NCBI RefSeq assembly: GCF_022870865.1
Contig: NZ_CP091508.1
Coordinates: 1,550,001-1,614,000 of the forward strand
DNA from: Uruburuella testudinis
GTDB lineage: Bacteria; Pseudomonadota; Gammaproteobacteria; Burkholderiales; Neisseriaceae
Direction of reading: 5' to 3'
Length of the DNA: 64,000 bases
Shown here in pieces: positions 1 to 7,249 of the stretch. The notes under the pieces were generated by a model. That model did not search any database. It was not told where the DNA came from and saw only the letters and a program-made list of their open reading frames with translations. Position 1 is the first letter of the stretch, and every line of letters starts with the position of its first letter. The position numbers were made by a program, and so were the translations under genes.

Positions 1-1
1 C

Positions 2-727
2 ATTTTTACCGACTTTGAAGAGTTGCACGGCGACCGCCATTTTGCTGACGATAAAGCCATTATCGGCGGCTTGGCACGTTTCAACGGCCAAAGCGTGGTG
101 GTCATCGGCCATCAGAAAGGCCGCGACACCAAAGAAAAAATCCGCCGCAATTTCGGTATGCCGCGCCCCGAAGGCTACCGTAAAGCCTTGCGCCTGATGG
201 AAACTGCCGAAAAATTTCATTTGCCGGTGATGACGTTTATCGATACACCGGGTGCCTATCCCGGCATCGGCGCCGAAGAGCGCGGTCAATCGGAAGCCAT
301 CGGCCGCAACCTTTACGAGCTTACCCGCCTGCGTGTGCCGGTGTTGTGCACCATTATCGGCGAGGGCGGCTCCGGCGGCGCGTTGGCGATTGCCGTGGGC
401 GACTACGTGAACATGCTGCAATATTCCACTTATTCGGTGATTTCTCCCGAAGGCTGTGCTTCGATTTTGTGGAAAACCGCCGAGAAAGCCGCCGATGCGG
501 CTCAGGCGCTGGGCATCACGGCTAAGCGCCTGGCCGATTTGGACTTGATCGACCGTGTGATTGAAGAGCCTCTGGGCGGCGCCCACCGCAATCATGTCGA
601 AATCACCGCTCGGGTAAAAGAAGTATTGACCGAGCAGTTGCGCACCGTGCAGGATATGCCGATGGCCGATTTGCTGACCCGCCGTTTTGACCGCATTATG
701 GCTTACGGTGAGTTTACTGAAAAATAA
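2..727 (+). CDS. accA: acetyl-CoA carboxylase carboxyltransferase subunit alpha (5' end outside window)
   Basis: AccA, with AccD, moves the carboxyl group from biotin carboxyl carrier protein to acetyl-CoA, making malonyl-CoA for fatty acid synthesis in the cytoplasm. Reading is open from base 2, so the start lies upstream. The visible 241 residues begin in the conserved FEELHGDR region and include [17 protein letters not shown] and the glycine-rich [11 protein letters not shown] oxyanion-hole segment typical of crotonase-fold carboxyltransferases. AccA is usually about 320 aa, so roughly the first 80 residues are missing because of the window edge. An intrinsic terminator follows within 25 bp. 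Family assignment is secure. Confidence 0.97.
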   Translation: MFTDFEELHGDRHFADDKAIIGGLARFNGQSVVVIGHQKGRDTKEKIRRNFGMPRPEGYRKALRLMETAEKFHLPVMTFIDTPGAYPGIGAEERGQSEAIGRNLYELTRLRVPVLCTIIGEGGSGGALAIAVGDYVNMLQYSTYSVISPEGCASILWKTAEKAADAAQALGITAKRLADLDLIDRVIEEPLGGAHRNHVEITARVKEVLTEQLRTVQDMPMADLLTRRFDRIMAYGEFTEK

Positions 728-749
728 GCTGATAAAAGCATGATACCGC

Positions 750-783
750 ACAAGCAGGCAGCCTACGGTCTGCTTGTTTTTTT
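750..783 (+). terminator. intrinsic terminator after accA
   Basis: CAAGCAG and CTGCTTG arms (751-757 and 770-776) enclose a 12-nt loop that can extend the pairing, and a run of eight T follows. It lies 23 bp after the accA stop and should separate accA from tilS. Confidence 0.75.
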
Positions 784-793
784 GCTTATGGCT

Positions 794-918
794 TAGGGTG
801 TTCTGACCATTCGATTTACGGATGCTTTTTGCCCCTGGAAACGCATATGCTGCGTTAAAAAGCCTTGCATCTGCATTTTCAGAGTAAACCCCCTCATAAA
901 CGACATCAGGACACCCTA
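794..918. mobile_element. MITE-like element, family A copy 1
   Basis: Inverted ends GGGTGTTCTGA and TCAGGACACCC are flanked by TA on each side (794-795, 917-918). The inside holds the family blocks ATTCGATTTACGGGTG, CTGCGTTAAAAAGCC and the CCCTCATAAACGAC end. The central GCAAGAT hairpin of longer copies is missing. There is no coding capacity. The copy ends 36 bp before the tilS start codon, so any tilS promoter must lie in or across it. Confidence 0.8.
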
Positions 919-954
919 GCCGTTGCGGCGGTCTGTTTGACGGAATAAACCGAT

Positions 955-2310
955 ATGAATCCAATGACAGCACCACACGAAACCGCGCCTGATCTGCCGG
1001 CCGCGCTGGCGGCTGCCTGGCCGTCTGAAATCGGCGCAGGCAGCGGTATCGAGGTCGGCTTGAGCGGCGGATTGGATTCGGTGGTGTTGCTGCATGTGCT
1101 GGCCGGTTTGCGGGAGCGCTTCGGCTTTGGTTTGCAGGCGGTGCATGTGCATCATGGTTTGAATGCCGCTGCCGATGAGTGGGCGCAATTTTGCCGGACA
1201 TTGTGTGAGCGGCTGGCAGTGCCGCTGCGGCTGGAGAAAGTGCAGGTCGGCACGGCGGGATTGGGCGTGGAAGCAGCCGCCCGAAAAGCGCGTTATCAGG
1301 CATTCGCGGCCAGCCGTTGCGGCGTGTTGGCGTTAGCGCACCACCGCGATGATCAAGTGGAAACGTTTTTACTGGCGGCTTTGCGCGGCGGCGGCCTGCG
1401 GGCGCTGGCGGCGATGCCCGAGTGGCGGCCGTTGAACGGTAAAACCCGTATTTGGCGGCCTTTGCTGGCTTTCCGCCGCGATGAATTGGCTGCTTATGCA
1501 GCGGCGTATGGTTGGGATTTTGTGCAGGATTCGAGCAATGCCGATAATGCATTGTTGAGAAATTGGTTGCGCAACGAAGGCCTGCCGCCGTGGCGCGACA
1601 GATTGCCGCATTTGGATGCGCATATCGTGCACAGTATCGGCGCCCTGCAAGATGAGTTGGCTTTGTTGGAAGAAATCAGCGGGCAAGATTGGCAGGCGGT
1701 TCATCACAACGGCAGCTTTGATGTGTGCCGCTGGCGTGCGCTCAGCGATGTCCGCCGCCGCCAGCAGTTGCTGCGCCTGGCGAAACACCATCATTTAGGC
1801 ATGCCCGGCAGCGCTTCTGTGGCCGATTTCGCACAAACGTTGCTGCATCTTCAGACGGCCTCTGCCCAATGGCATTTACCGCACGGCCATGTTTATGCTT
1901 ACCGCAACCGCCTGTTTGCACAGCCGCATGATTGGCTTTCAGATTGCCCGTGGCTGCCCGAGGGTAAAACAAGCACCGGCCGTCTGAACAATCTCTTAAC
2001 AGAAAACGGTTTTACCTTGCGGCCTAATCTGTTTGGGTTACGTGAAGAAGTGTTAAATTCTGCGGGCGGCATTCGGGCGGTTGCTGCCGCAGATGTGATA
2101 AATCTTGCCGTTGGTCGCAAAAGTGTAGGGAAAATTTTACAAGAATGCAAAGTGCCGCCGTTTGTCAGACCATATTGGCCGATTGTAACGGATAGTGAAA
2201 ATCGCTGTGTGGCTATTGCTAATGTGTGGGTAAATGTTCATTATGGCTGCCGAAATGGGGTTCTGCCGGTTTTTGAACCATTTAACCGATTTATTTTGGA
2301 ACCAAAATGA
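955..2310 (+). CDS. tilS: tRNA(Ile)-lysidine synthase
   Basis: TilS attaches lysine to C34 of the CAU-anticodon tRNA-Ile using ATP, so that the tRNA reads AUA. The 451-aa protein has the PP-loop motif SGGLDS at residues 37-42, followed by VHVHHGLN and LALAHHRDDQVET, both hallmarks of the N-type ATP pyrophosphatase domain. The C-terminal part carries the weaker TilS substrate-binding domains. The start at 955 has a GGAA ribosome-binding stretch about 10 bp upstream; a second ATG at 964 is possible. Length is normal for the family. The gene lies between a family A element and the rpoE operon. Confidence 0.95.
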   Translation: MNPMTAPHETAPDLPAALAAAWPSEIGAGSGIEVGLSGGLDSVVLLHVLAGLRERFGFGLQAVHVHHGLNAAADEWAQFCRTLCERLAVPLRLEKVQVGTAGLGVEAAARKARYQAFAASRCGVLALAHHRDDQVETFLLAALRGGGLRALAAMPEWRPLNGKTRIWRPLLAFRRDELAAYAAAYGWDFVQDSSNADNALLRNWLRNEGLPPWRDRLPHLDAHIVHSIGALQDELALLEEISGQDWQAVHHNGSFDVCRWRALSDVRRRQQLLRLAKHHHLGMPGSASVADFAQTLLHLQTASAQWHLPHGHVYAYRNRLFAQPHDWLSDCPWLPEGKTSTGRLNNLLTENGFTLRPNLFGLREEVLNSAGGIRAVAAADVINLAVGRKSVGKILQECKVPPFVRPYWPIVTDSENRCVAIANVWVNVHYGCRNGVLPVFEPFNRFILEPK

Positions 2311-2325
2311 AGGTAAAGCGTCATA
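2298..2325 (+). promoter_or_regulatory. candidate sigma-E type promoter of rpoE
   Basis: GGAACCA (2298-2304) and GTCATA (2320-2325) are separated by 15 bp, close to the enterobacterial sigma-E consensus GGAACTT-N15-GTCTAA. It overlaps the end of tilS and lies about 60 bp before the rpoE start, the usual place for an autoregulated ECF promoter. This is a motif match only. Confidence 0.5.
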
Positions 2326-2383
2326 CCCGATATAAAGCACGCTTTGCCGACAGCGTTTGTCATCAAGGAATTAAAGGTTAGAC

Positions 2384-2983
2384 ATGAACGATCGTCAAAT
2401 CGATCAGGCATTGGTAGAGCGTGCGCAAAAAGGTGACCACAAAGCGTTTGAGCTGCTGGTGTCGAAATATCAGCGCCGCCTGACCCGCCTGCTTTCTCGT
2501 TTTATCAAAGATGAGCACGAGGTCAACGACGTTGCCCAAGAAGCACTGATTAAAGCCTACCGCGCCTTGCCGAATTTTCGCGGCGAGAGTGCATTTTATA
2601 CTTGGCTTTACCGCATCGGTATCAACACCGCAAAAAACTTTCTGGTGACTTCCGGCAAGCGGCCGTTTGTCAGCGCCGATGTTGCCAATGATGAAGGGGA
2701 TATTCTCGATTTAGCCGATCAGCTGGCCGACCATCACACGCCGGAAGCTGAAATGATGAACCGGGAAATTTTGCAGACGGTGGAGTCTGCCATAGCCAAG
2801 CTGCCCGATGATTTACGGAAGGCCATTACCCTCAGGGAAATGGAAGGCTTGTCTTACGAAGAAATTGCTCAGATTATGGACTGTCCGATCGGTACCGTAC
2901 GCTCGCGCATTTTTAGAGCACGCGAGGTAATCGCCAAAGATTTAAGGCCGTTATTGGATACGTCTGAAGACCAAAGGTGGTAG
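2384..2983 (+). CDS. rpoE: RNA polymerase sigma factor RpoE (AlgU/sigma-E family)
   Basis: An ECF sigma factor that directs RNA polymerase to envelope-stress promoters. The 199-aa protein has sigma region 2 around residues 20-95 (HEVNDVAQEALIKAYRAL, then a WLYRIGINTAKNF segment) and region 4 near residues 135-185 (LREMEGLSYEEIAQIM, then GTVRSRIFRARE). It closely resembles the RpoE/AlgU type of gamma- and beta-proteobacteria. An AAGGTTAGAC stretch precedes the ATG. The anti-sigma gene rseA follows 4 bp later, so the two form an operon. The matching GGAACC/GTCATA promoter upstream suggests autoregulation. Confidence 0.95.
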   Translation: MNDRQIDQALVERAQKGDHKAFELLVSKYQRRLTRLLSRFIKDEHEVNDVAQEALIKAYRALPNFRGESAFYTWLYRIGINTAKNFLVTSGKRPFVSADVANDEGDILDLADQLADHHTPEAEMMNREILQTVESAIAKLPDDLRKAITLREMEGLSYEEIAQIMDCPIGTVRSRIFRAREVIAKDLRPLLDTSEDQRW

Positions 2984-2987
2984 GGAA

Positions 2988-3587
2988 ATGGCCAATAAAA
3001 AACAAGATTTCGAATACGTGTCTGCCGCAATGGACGACGACGGGCTCTCGGAAGAGGCGCTCGACAAATTGTTGTCTGATGCCGATGCGCAGCAAAAATG
3101 GTATGAATACCATTTGATTCGCGATTATCTGCAACACGCCAAACCGATTGTGGGTAAAGACATCAAAATGTCGGAAACCGACTTTTCCGTTTCGCTGCAA
3201 CAGGCTGCCGCAGAAAACAAACAGCGCTGCGGTGCCCGCCAGCAGCAAAGCGGCCGCACGGCCAATGCCGCCAATCACGCCTTTATGCGGTTTGCCGCTG
3301 TAGCCAGCGTGTTGGCCGTGGCCGTGGCGGTTTGGCAGATGTGGCCGCAGGCGGATCATACTGCGGCTGCCGTGGCTGCGTCTCAGCAGGCGCCGGTACA
3401 GAAAACTGATGCGGCCATCGTGCCGGTGGGCGGTCATGCTGCTGCGGCGCCCAAGCAAGATGTGGTGGTGCCCAATGCCGCATTGGCCAACCAAGCGCAG
3501 GCGGAGCAACGCTCTGCCGTGCGGGTGGAAAAGCTGAATGAAGCGACAGCGCCTCAGGCGGCCAGCGCTGCGCAGGCCGTGCAATAA
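2988..3587 (+). CDS. rseA: sigma-E anti-sigma factor, RseA/MucA family
   Basis: A predicted inner-membrane anti-sigma factor that holds RpoE at the membrane until envelope stress triggers its proteolysis. The N-terminal 60 residues (YVSAAMDDDGLSEEALDKLL, then KWYEYHLIRDYL) match the RseA N-terminal sigma-binding domain. One membrane segment follows at about residues 99-119 (FAAVASVLAVAVAVWQMW). The remaining 80 residues are Ala/Gln-rich and would be periplasmic; they show no strong RseA C-terminal motif. The gene is 4 bp from rpoE. No rseB/mucB or mucD homologue follows; the transcript meets a strong terminator. Confidence is high for the N-terminal domain and moderate for the mechanism. Confidence 0.88.
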   Translation: MANKKQDFEYVSAAMDDDGLSEEALDKLLSDADAQQKWYEYHLIRDYLQHAKPIVGKDIKMSETDFSVSLQQAAAENKQRCGARQQQSGRTANAANHAFMRFAAVASVLAVAVAVWQMWPQADHTAAAVAASQQAPVQKTDAAIVPVGGHAAAAPKQDVVVPNAALANQAQAEQRSAVRVEKLNEATAPQAASAAQAVQ

Positions 3588-3662
3588 CAGGTTAAATGCA
3601 CGTTTGAGCAGACGCAGGGTATTTTATCAACATGGTTTGCCCGCTGCTGTTGGTTGAAATAC

Positions 3663-3696
3663 AAAAAAGCTTTTGCCCAATGGCAAAAGCTTTTTT
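3663..3696 (+). terminator. intrinsic terminator after rpoE-rseA
   Basis: A perfect 15-bp inverted repeat (AAAAAAGCTTTTGCC and its complement) with a 4-nt CAAT loop is followed by a T run. It is symmetrical enough to act in both directions. The rest of 3588-3911 is AT-rich and I see no gene in it. Confidence 0.85.
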
Positions 3697-3831
3697 GTTT
3701 GCTGTATGACCGGTTTATATATTTGACTATATATCCGGCATGAAAATAATCGGATTGTGTTGGCTTTCTTTAGCTGCGTTATAGTAAAAAATAATATAAA
3801 AAGGCCATATTATCGGGCCGATATACGGGAA

Positions 3832-3880
3832 AAGGCCGTCTGAACGGTTGGTGTGTGCAACTGTTCAGACGGCCTTTTTA
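3832..3880. terminator. inverted uptake-sequence pair, probable terminator
   Basis: AAGGCCGTCTGAAC and its inverted partner GTTCAGACGGCCTT flank a 20-nt loop and are followed by T. This arrangement is a common neisserial transcription terminator and also carries two DNA uptake sequences. It lies downstream of rpoE-rseA and, on the other strand, of the 86-aa membrane protein gene. Confidence 0.65.
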
Positions 3881-3911
3881 CCGGTGATTGAATGATGGCG
3901 GTTTGCAGTTT

Positions 3912-4172
3912 TTAGCGGTGTGCGGCAAATTTGTTGTGCCGGTGTTGCGGCTTGCGTTGCGTCCATTTTCGGTAGGCCGAAAGTAGCGGCGGGGCGGCGA
4001 GCACGGTAAGCGTGATGGACACCATCAGCAGTGCGGCATAGTTTTTAAAAATATCAAAATCAAATGCATAGCGGAAAAATGATGCGGTGAATAAAGTCAG
4101 CATCACAACCAAGGCCAAGCCGATCGCGGAAGTGAGCAGCTTGGCAAACCAGTGGGTTTGGCTGGGTTTCAT
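3912..4172 (-). CDS. small membrane protein, function unknown
   Basis: An 86-aa product starting MKPSQTHWFAKLL. The ATG at 4172 was chosen because AGGACAG lies just upstream; the longer reading frame to 4367 runs through a terminator and overlaps the end of copA. Two hydrophobic segments are visible, about residues 14-36 (IGLALVVMLTLFTASFF) and 43-62 (YAALLMVSITLTVLAAPPLL), and the C-terminus is rich in basic residues and His. I do not recognise the family. It is downstream of copA on the same strand but separated by a terminator hairpin. Confidence 0.6.
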   Translation of the reverse strand: MKPSQTHWFAKLLTSAIGLALVVMLTLFTASFFRYAFDFDIFKNYAALLMVSITLTVLAAPPLLSAYRKWTQRKPQHRHNKFAAHR

Positions 4173-4313
4173 AAGCTGTCCTGTTTTGTCATGGTTGGGT
4201 AATATTATAAATAACGTGCGGATAAATTTGAGCGGAAAGGGCTTTAAATTGGGTAAATAAACCGCAGGGCATTGGCGGCTATGTGTTTGAAATGAAACGG
4301 CATGTAAAAAATG

Positions 4314-4341
4314 ATGCCGTCTGAAAGGTTTCAGACGGCAT
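4314..4341. terminator. uptake-sequence hairpin after copA
   Basis: ATGCCGTCTGAAA and TTTCAGACGGCAT form a tight 13-bp stem with a 2-nt loop, 8 bp after the copA stop. These are two of the few ATGCCGTCTGAA (AT-dialect) uptake sequences in the window. Confidence 0.65.
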
Positions 4342-4348
4342 GAAATGG

Positions 4349-6511
4349 TCAGTCGATTTTCACCCATTTCAGGCGCATGGCGTTGCTGAGTACCGAAATT
4401 GAGCTGAGCGCCATGGCCGCGCCGGCAATAATCGGGTTGAGAAAGCCGAATGCAGCCAGCGGAATGCCCAATACATTGTATATAAAAGCAAAAAATAGAT
4501 TTTGTTTGATGTTTTTCAGTGTGGCGCGTGAAACCAGCAGTGCATCAACCATTTGATTGACCGAATGCTGCATCAGTGTGGCCGAGGCGGTGTGTTCGGC
4601 CACATCGGCCCCGCCTTTCATGGCAAAGCTCACATTGGCGGCGGCCAGCGCGGGCGCATCGTTGATGCCGTCGCCCACCATGGCTACGGTTTTGCCGCTG
4701 TTGCGCAGTTTTTGTACGGCGGCGGCTTTGTTGCGCGGGCTCATATTGCCTTGTGCGTGAGCGATGCCGAGTTGCGCGGCGATGTAGGCCACCACGCTTT
4801 GATGGTCGCCGCTCATCACATAAACATCGATGCCGTGTGCTTTCAGACGGCCTATGGCTTCGGCGCTGTCGGTTTTCAGTTCATCGGCCAGGGCAAAAGC
4901 GCCGGCGGGAACATCGTTGACCGATACGGCGACAATGCTGGCAATCTGCCAGATTTCGGCGGCATCTTCGGGCAGGGTCAGGCCGCACCATTCGGGTTTG
5001 CCCACTTTGACACGGCCGAAACCGGATACTTCGGCTGCAATGCCTGCGCCGGCTTCGGTTTTGGCGTTGCGGGATTCGGGAATATCGGGCAGGCGTTCGA
5101 GTGCGGCTTTGACGATGGCGTTGGCCAGCGGGTGGGCGGCGTTTTGCTCAACGGCGGCAGCGGCGCGGTATAAATCGGCTTCGCTATACGCGCTCTCTGA
5201 CGGCAGCCACACCGCGGCTACTTGCGGGCGGCCTTGCGTGAGGGTGCCGGTTTTATCGAGCACCACCGCATCTACATGCGCGGCTTCTTCCATGGCGGCG
5301 GCGTCTTTAAACCAAATACCGTGATTCACCGCTTTGCCCATGCCCACCATAATGGCGGCGGGCGTGGCTAAGCCGAGTGCGCACGGGCAGGCAATCACCA
5401 GCACGGCCACGGCATTCATCAGCGCGTTTACCCAATCGGCGCTTATATACCAAGTGATGAGGAAAGTGAGCGCGGCAATGCCCACCACCACGGGCACAAA
5501 TACGGCGGCCACTTTGTCGGCCACGCGGGCAATCGGCGCTTTGCTGCCTTGTGCTTCAGAAAGCGCGCTCATCATGTCGCCCAGCAGGGTTTGGCTGCCG
5601 AGCTGTTCGGCACGGTAGACTATGCTGCCGTCGGTCATCATGGCGCCGGCCAACACTTTGCTGCCGGCGGTTTTGGCTTCCGGCTGCGATTCGCCGGTGA
5701 GATGGCTTTCATCTGCCCAGCCGTTGCCGCTTGCCACGATGCCGTCGGCGGCAATGCGTTCGCCGTGGTTGGCACGGATGATATCGCCGATTTGCACTTG
5801 GTTAAGCGGCAGGCTCTGCCAGCGGCCTTCACGTTGCACGTTAACATTTTTCGGCGTGAGTTTCAGCAGCAGGCCGAGGCTGTTGAGGCTGTGTTTTTTG
5901 GCGCGCTCTTCCAGAAATTTGCCCAAGCTCACGAAGCCGATCACCATCACGCCTGCTTCAAAATACACGTGCGCCATGCCGTCGTGCCCCATGGCGCGGT
6001 GTGAAAACAGCATAAATACCGAATAGAGGTAAATCGCTACCGTGCCGATGGTTACCAATACGTCCATATTGGCAAGGCCGCCTTTAATCGATGCCCACGC
6101 GCTTTTGTAAAACGGCACCGCCAGCCACAGCTGCACGATGCTGGCGAGCGCAAACTGCCACATGGCGGGCATCATCCAATGGTGATGGCCGCTCATCATG
6201 CCGGCCATGCCGATGATAAAGGGAATATTGATGGCAAACAGCAGCCATAAGCGCCAGCCGATATGGGTTTCTTTGATTTCAGCAGGCGCATCGTCGGTTT
6301 GCAGGGTGGCGTGATAGCCTGTTTTTTCGATAATGCCGGCGATTTCCTCGGCTGTGGTGCGGTTGCCGTCAAACGAAATTTGCGCTTCTTCGCTGGCGAA
6401 GTTTACGCCGGCTTCGCTGATGAAATCTTTTTTGTTCAGCACTTTTTCAATGCGGTTGGCACAGGCCTGGCAGGTCATGCCGTCGATGCTGAAGCGGGCT
6501 TTTTGTTGCAT
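4349..6511 (-). CDS. copA: copper-translocating P-type ATPase
   Basis: A P1B-type ATPase that exports Cu(I) across the inner membrane. The 720-aa protein begins with a heavy-metal-associated domain (GMTCQAC, residues 11-17), followed by membrane helices, an actuator TGES motif, the ion-binding CPC in VIACPCALGLATPAA, the phosphorylated DKTGT and the hinge GDGINDAPALAAA. CPC with a single HMA domain indicates copper rather than zinc. The ATG at 6511 has AAGGAG 6 bp upstream; the longer frame to 6574 enters an uptake-sequence repeat and is unlikely. It lies 284 bp downstream of copZ on the same strand. Confidence 0.95.
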   Translation of the reverse strand: MQQKARFSIDGMTCQACANRIEKVLNKKDFISEAGVNFASEEAQISFDGNRTTAEEIAGIIEKTGYHATLQTDDAPAEIKETHIGWRLWLLFAINIPFIIGMAGMMSGHHHWMMPAMWQFALASIVQLWLAVPFYKSAWASIKGGLANMDVLVTIGTVAIYLYSVFMLFSHRAMGHDGMAHVYFEAGVMVIGFVSLGKFLEERAKKHSLNSLGLLLKLTPKNVNVQREGRWQSLPLNQVQIGDIIRANHGERIAADGIVASGNGWADESHLTGESQPEAKTAGSKVLAGAMMTDGSIVYRAEQLGSQTLLGDMMSALSEAQGSKAPIARVADKVAAVFVPVVVGIAALTFLITWYISADWVNALMNAVAVLVIACPCALGLATPAAIMVGMGKAVNHGIWFKDAAAMEEAAHVDAVVLDKTGTLTQGRPQVAAVWLPSESAYSEADLYRAAAAVEQNAAHPLANAIVKAALERLPDIPESRNAKTEAGAGIAAEVSGFGRVKVGKPEWCGLTLPEDAAEIWQIASIVAVSVNDVPAGAFALADELKTDSAEAIGRLKAHGIDVYVMSGDHQSVVAYIAAQLGIAHAQGNMSPRNKAAAVQKLRNSGKTVAMVGDGINDAPALAAANVSFAMKGGADVAEHTASATLMQHSVNQMVDALLVSRATLKNIKQNLFFAFIYNVLGIPLAAFGFLNPIIAGAAMALSSISVLSNAMRLKWVKID

Positions 6512-6529
6512 GACGGGCTCCTTATCGGG

Positions 6530-6728
6530 TTTCAGACGGCCTAAAGAGGTATGGAGGCCGTCTGAAAATATCATTCTGAAAATATCATAGGGTTCAGGTG
6601 ATTGATATGCTGCCGGTTGGTTTCATGCCCATTTGCAAAAGTAAGCGGGCAAGACGGGCCAACGCGGTTAGGTTGTTTTTGTGAATAGGGTTTCAGACGG
6701 CCTCCACACCTCTTTAGGCCGTCTGAAA
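6530..6728. repeat. 38-bp inverted uptake-sequence modules around a family B remnant
   Basis: Positions 6530-6567 and 6691-6728 are reverse complements of each other with one mismatch. Each module is itself an inverted pair of uptake sequences around a CTAAAGAGGTATGGAG-like core. Between them, 6625-6690 reads as a family B element (ATGCCCATTTGCAAAAGTAAGC at the left, TTTTTGTGAATAGGG at the right). The composite fills the copZ-copA spacer and may terminate or attenuate transcription there. Confidence 0.7.
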
Positions 6729-6795
6729 GCAGGGCGGGTAAAACACACGTGTTATACCGAGCTGTCTGCAAAAGTGATGTTTGCTTTAAACCGTG

Positions 6796-7005
6796 TTACA
6801 CGGCGGCATCAAAACCGGCATCTTCCACGGCTTCAATCAGCGTTTCAGTTGAAACTTTGGCCGGGTCGTATTCGATTTCAGCCTGAGCCGCCGCCAGATC
6901 GACATTGGCTTGGCCTACGCCGTCAAGCGCTTCCAATACGCGGGTAACGCTGTTGACACAGCCGCCGCAAGTCATGCCGCCGATATTGAGTGTGATGGTT
7001 GCCAT
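6796..7005 (-). CDS. copZ: copper chaperone, heavy-metal-associated domain protein
   Basis: A 69-aa single-domain metallochaperone of the CopZ/Atx1 type that carries Cu(I) in the cytoplasm and can hand it to CopA. The GGMTCGGC metal-binding motif is at residues 8-15, with the usual ferredoxin-like beta-alpha pattern after it. The ATG at 7005 has AAGGAAAA about 8 bp upstream; the track-length start at 7038 would lie in the promoter. It is the first gene of a copZ-copA pair and is preceded by a MerR-type promoter. Confidence 0.92.
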   Translation of the reverse strand: MATITLNIGGMTCGGCVNSVTRVLEALDGVGQANVDLAAAQAEIEYDPAKVSTETLIEAVEDAGFDAAV

Positions 7006-7036
7006 AAGATTTTCCTTTGTGTCAGATACGGATGTC

Positions 7037-7067
7037 ACTATAAACCTTAACGCGGGGGTAAGGTCAA
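7037..7067 (-). promoter_or_regulatory. MerR/CueR-type copper promoter of copZ
   Basis: On the minus strand, TTGACC (-35, 7062-7067) and TATAGT (-10, 7037-7042) are separated by 19 bp rather than 17. The spacer contains the dyad ACCTTA-N8-TTAAGGT. A stretched spacer with a central dyad is the signature of MerR-family activation, and upstream of copper genes it points to CueR. No regulator gene is in the window. Confidence 0.75.
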
Positions 7068-7089
7068 GGGTTTGGCAAACGAAAAGCCT

Positions 7090-7180
7090 TAGGGTGTTCT
7101 GACCATTCGATTTTCAGGTGCTTGGTTACCCCTTGAGAATGCACTTATTGCACTAAAAATATAATGATATATAGATTATC
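7090..7180. mobile_element. decayed family A element (copy 2)
   Basis: The left end TAGGGTGTTCTGACCATTCGATTTTC is clear, and the inside keeps GCAC..TTGCACTAAAAATATAATGATATAT. No right-hand GGACACCC is recognisable, so the boundary near 7180 is approximate. Confidence 0.55.
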
Positions 7181-7189
7181 GGAATGCTC

Positions 7190-7223
7190 AAGGCCGTCTG
7201 AAAAAATGTTCAGACGGCCTTTT
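7190..7223 (-). terminator. uptake-sequence hairpin after glnD
   Basis: AAGGCCGTCTGAA and TTCAGACGGCCTT form a stem with a short loop, followed by T on either strand, 27 bp beyond the glnD stop. Confidence 0.65.
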
Positions 7224-7249
7224 GTAAGCGGATATTGAGGTTGCCAAAC

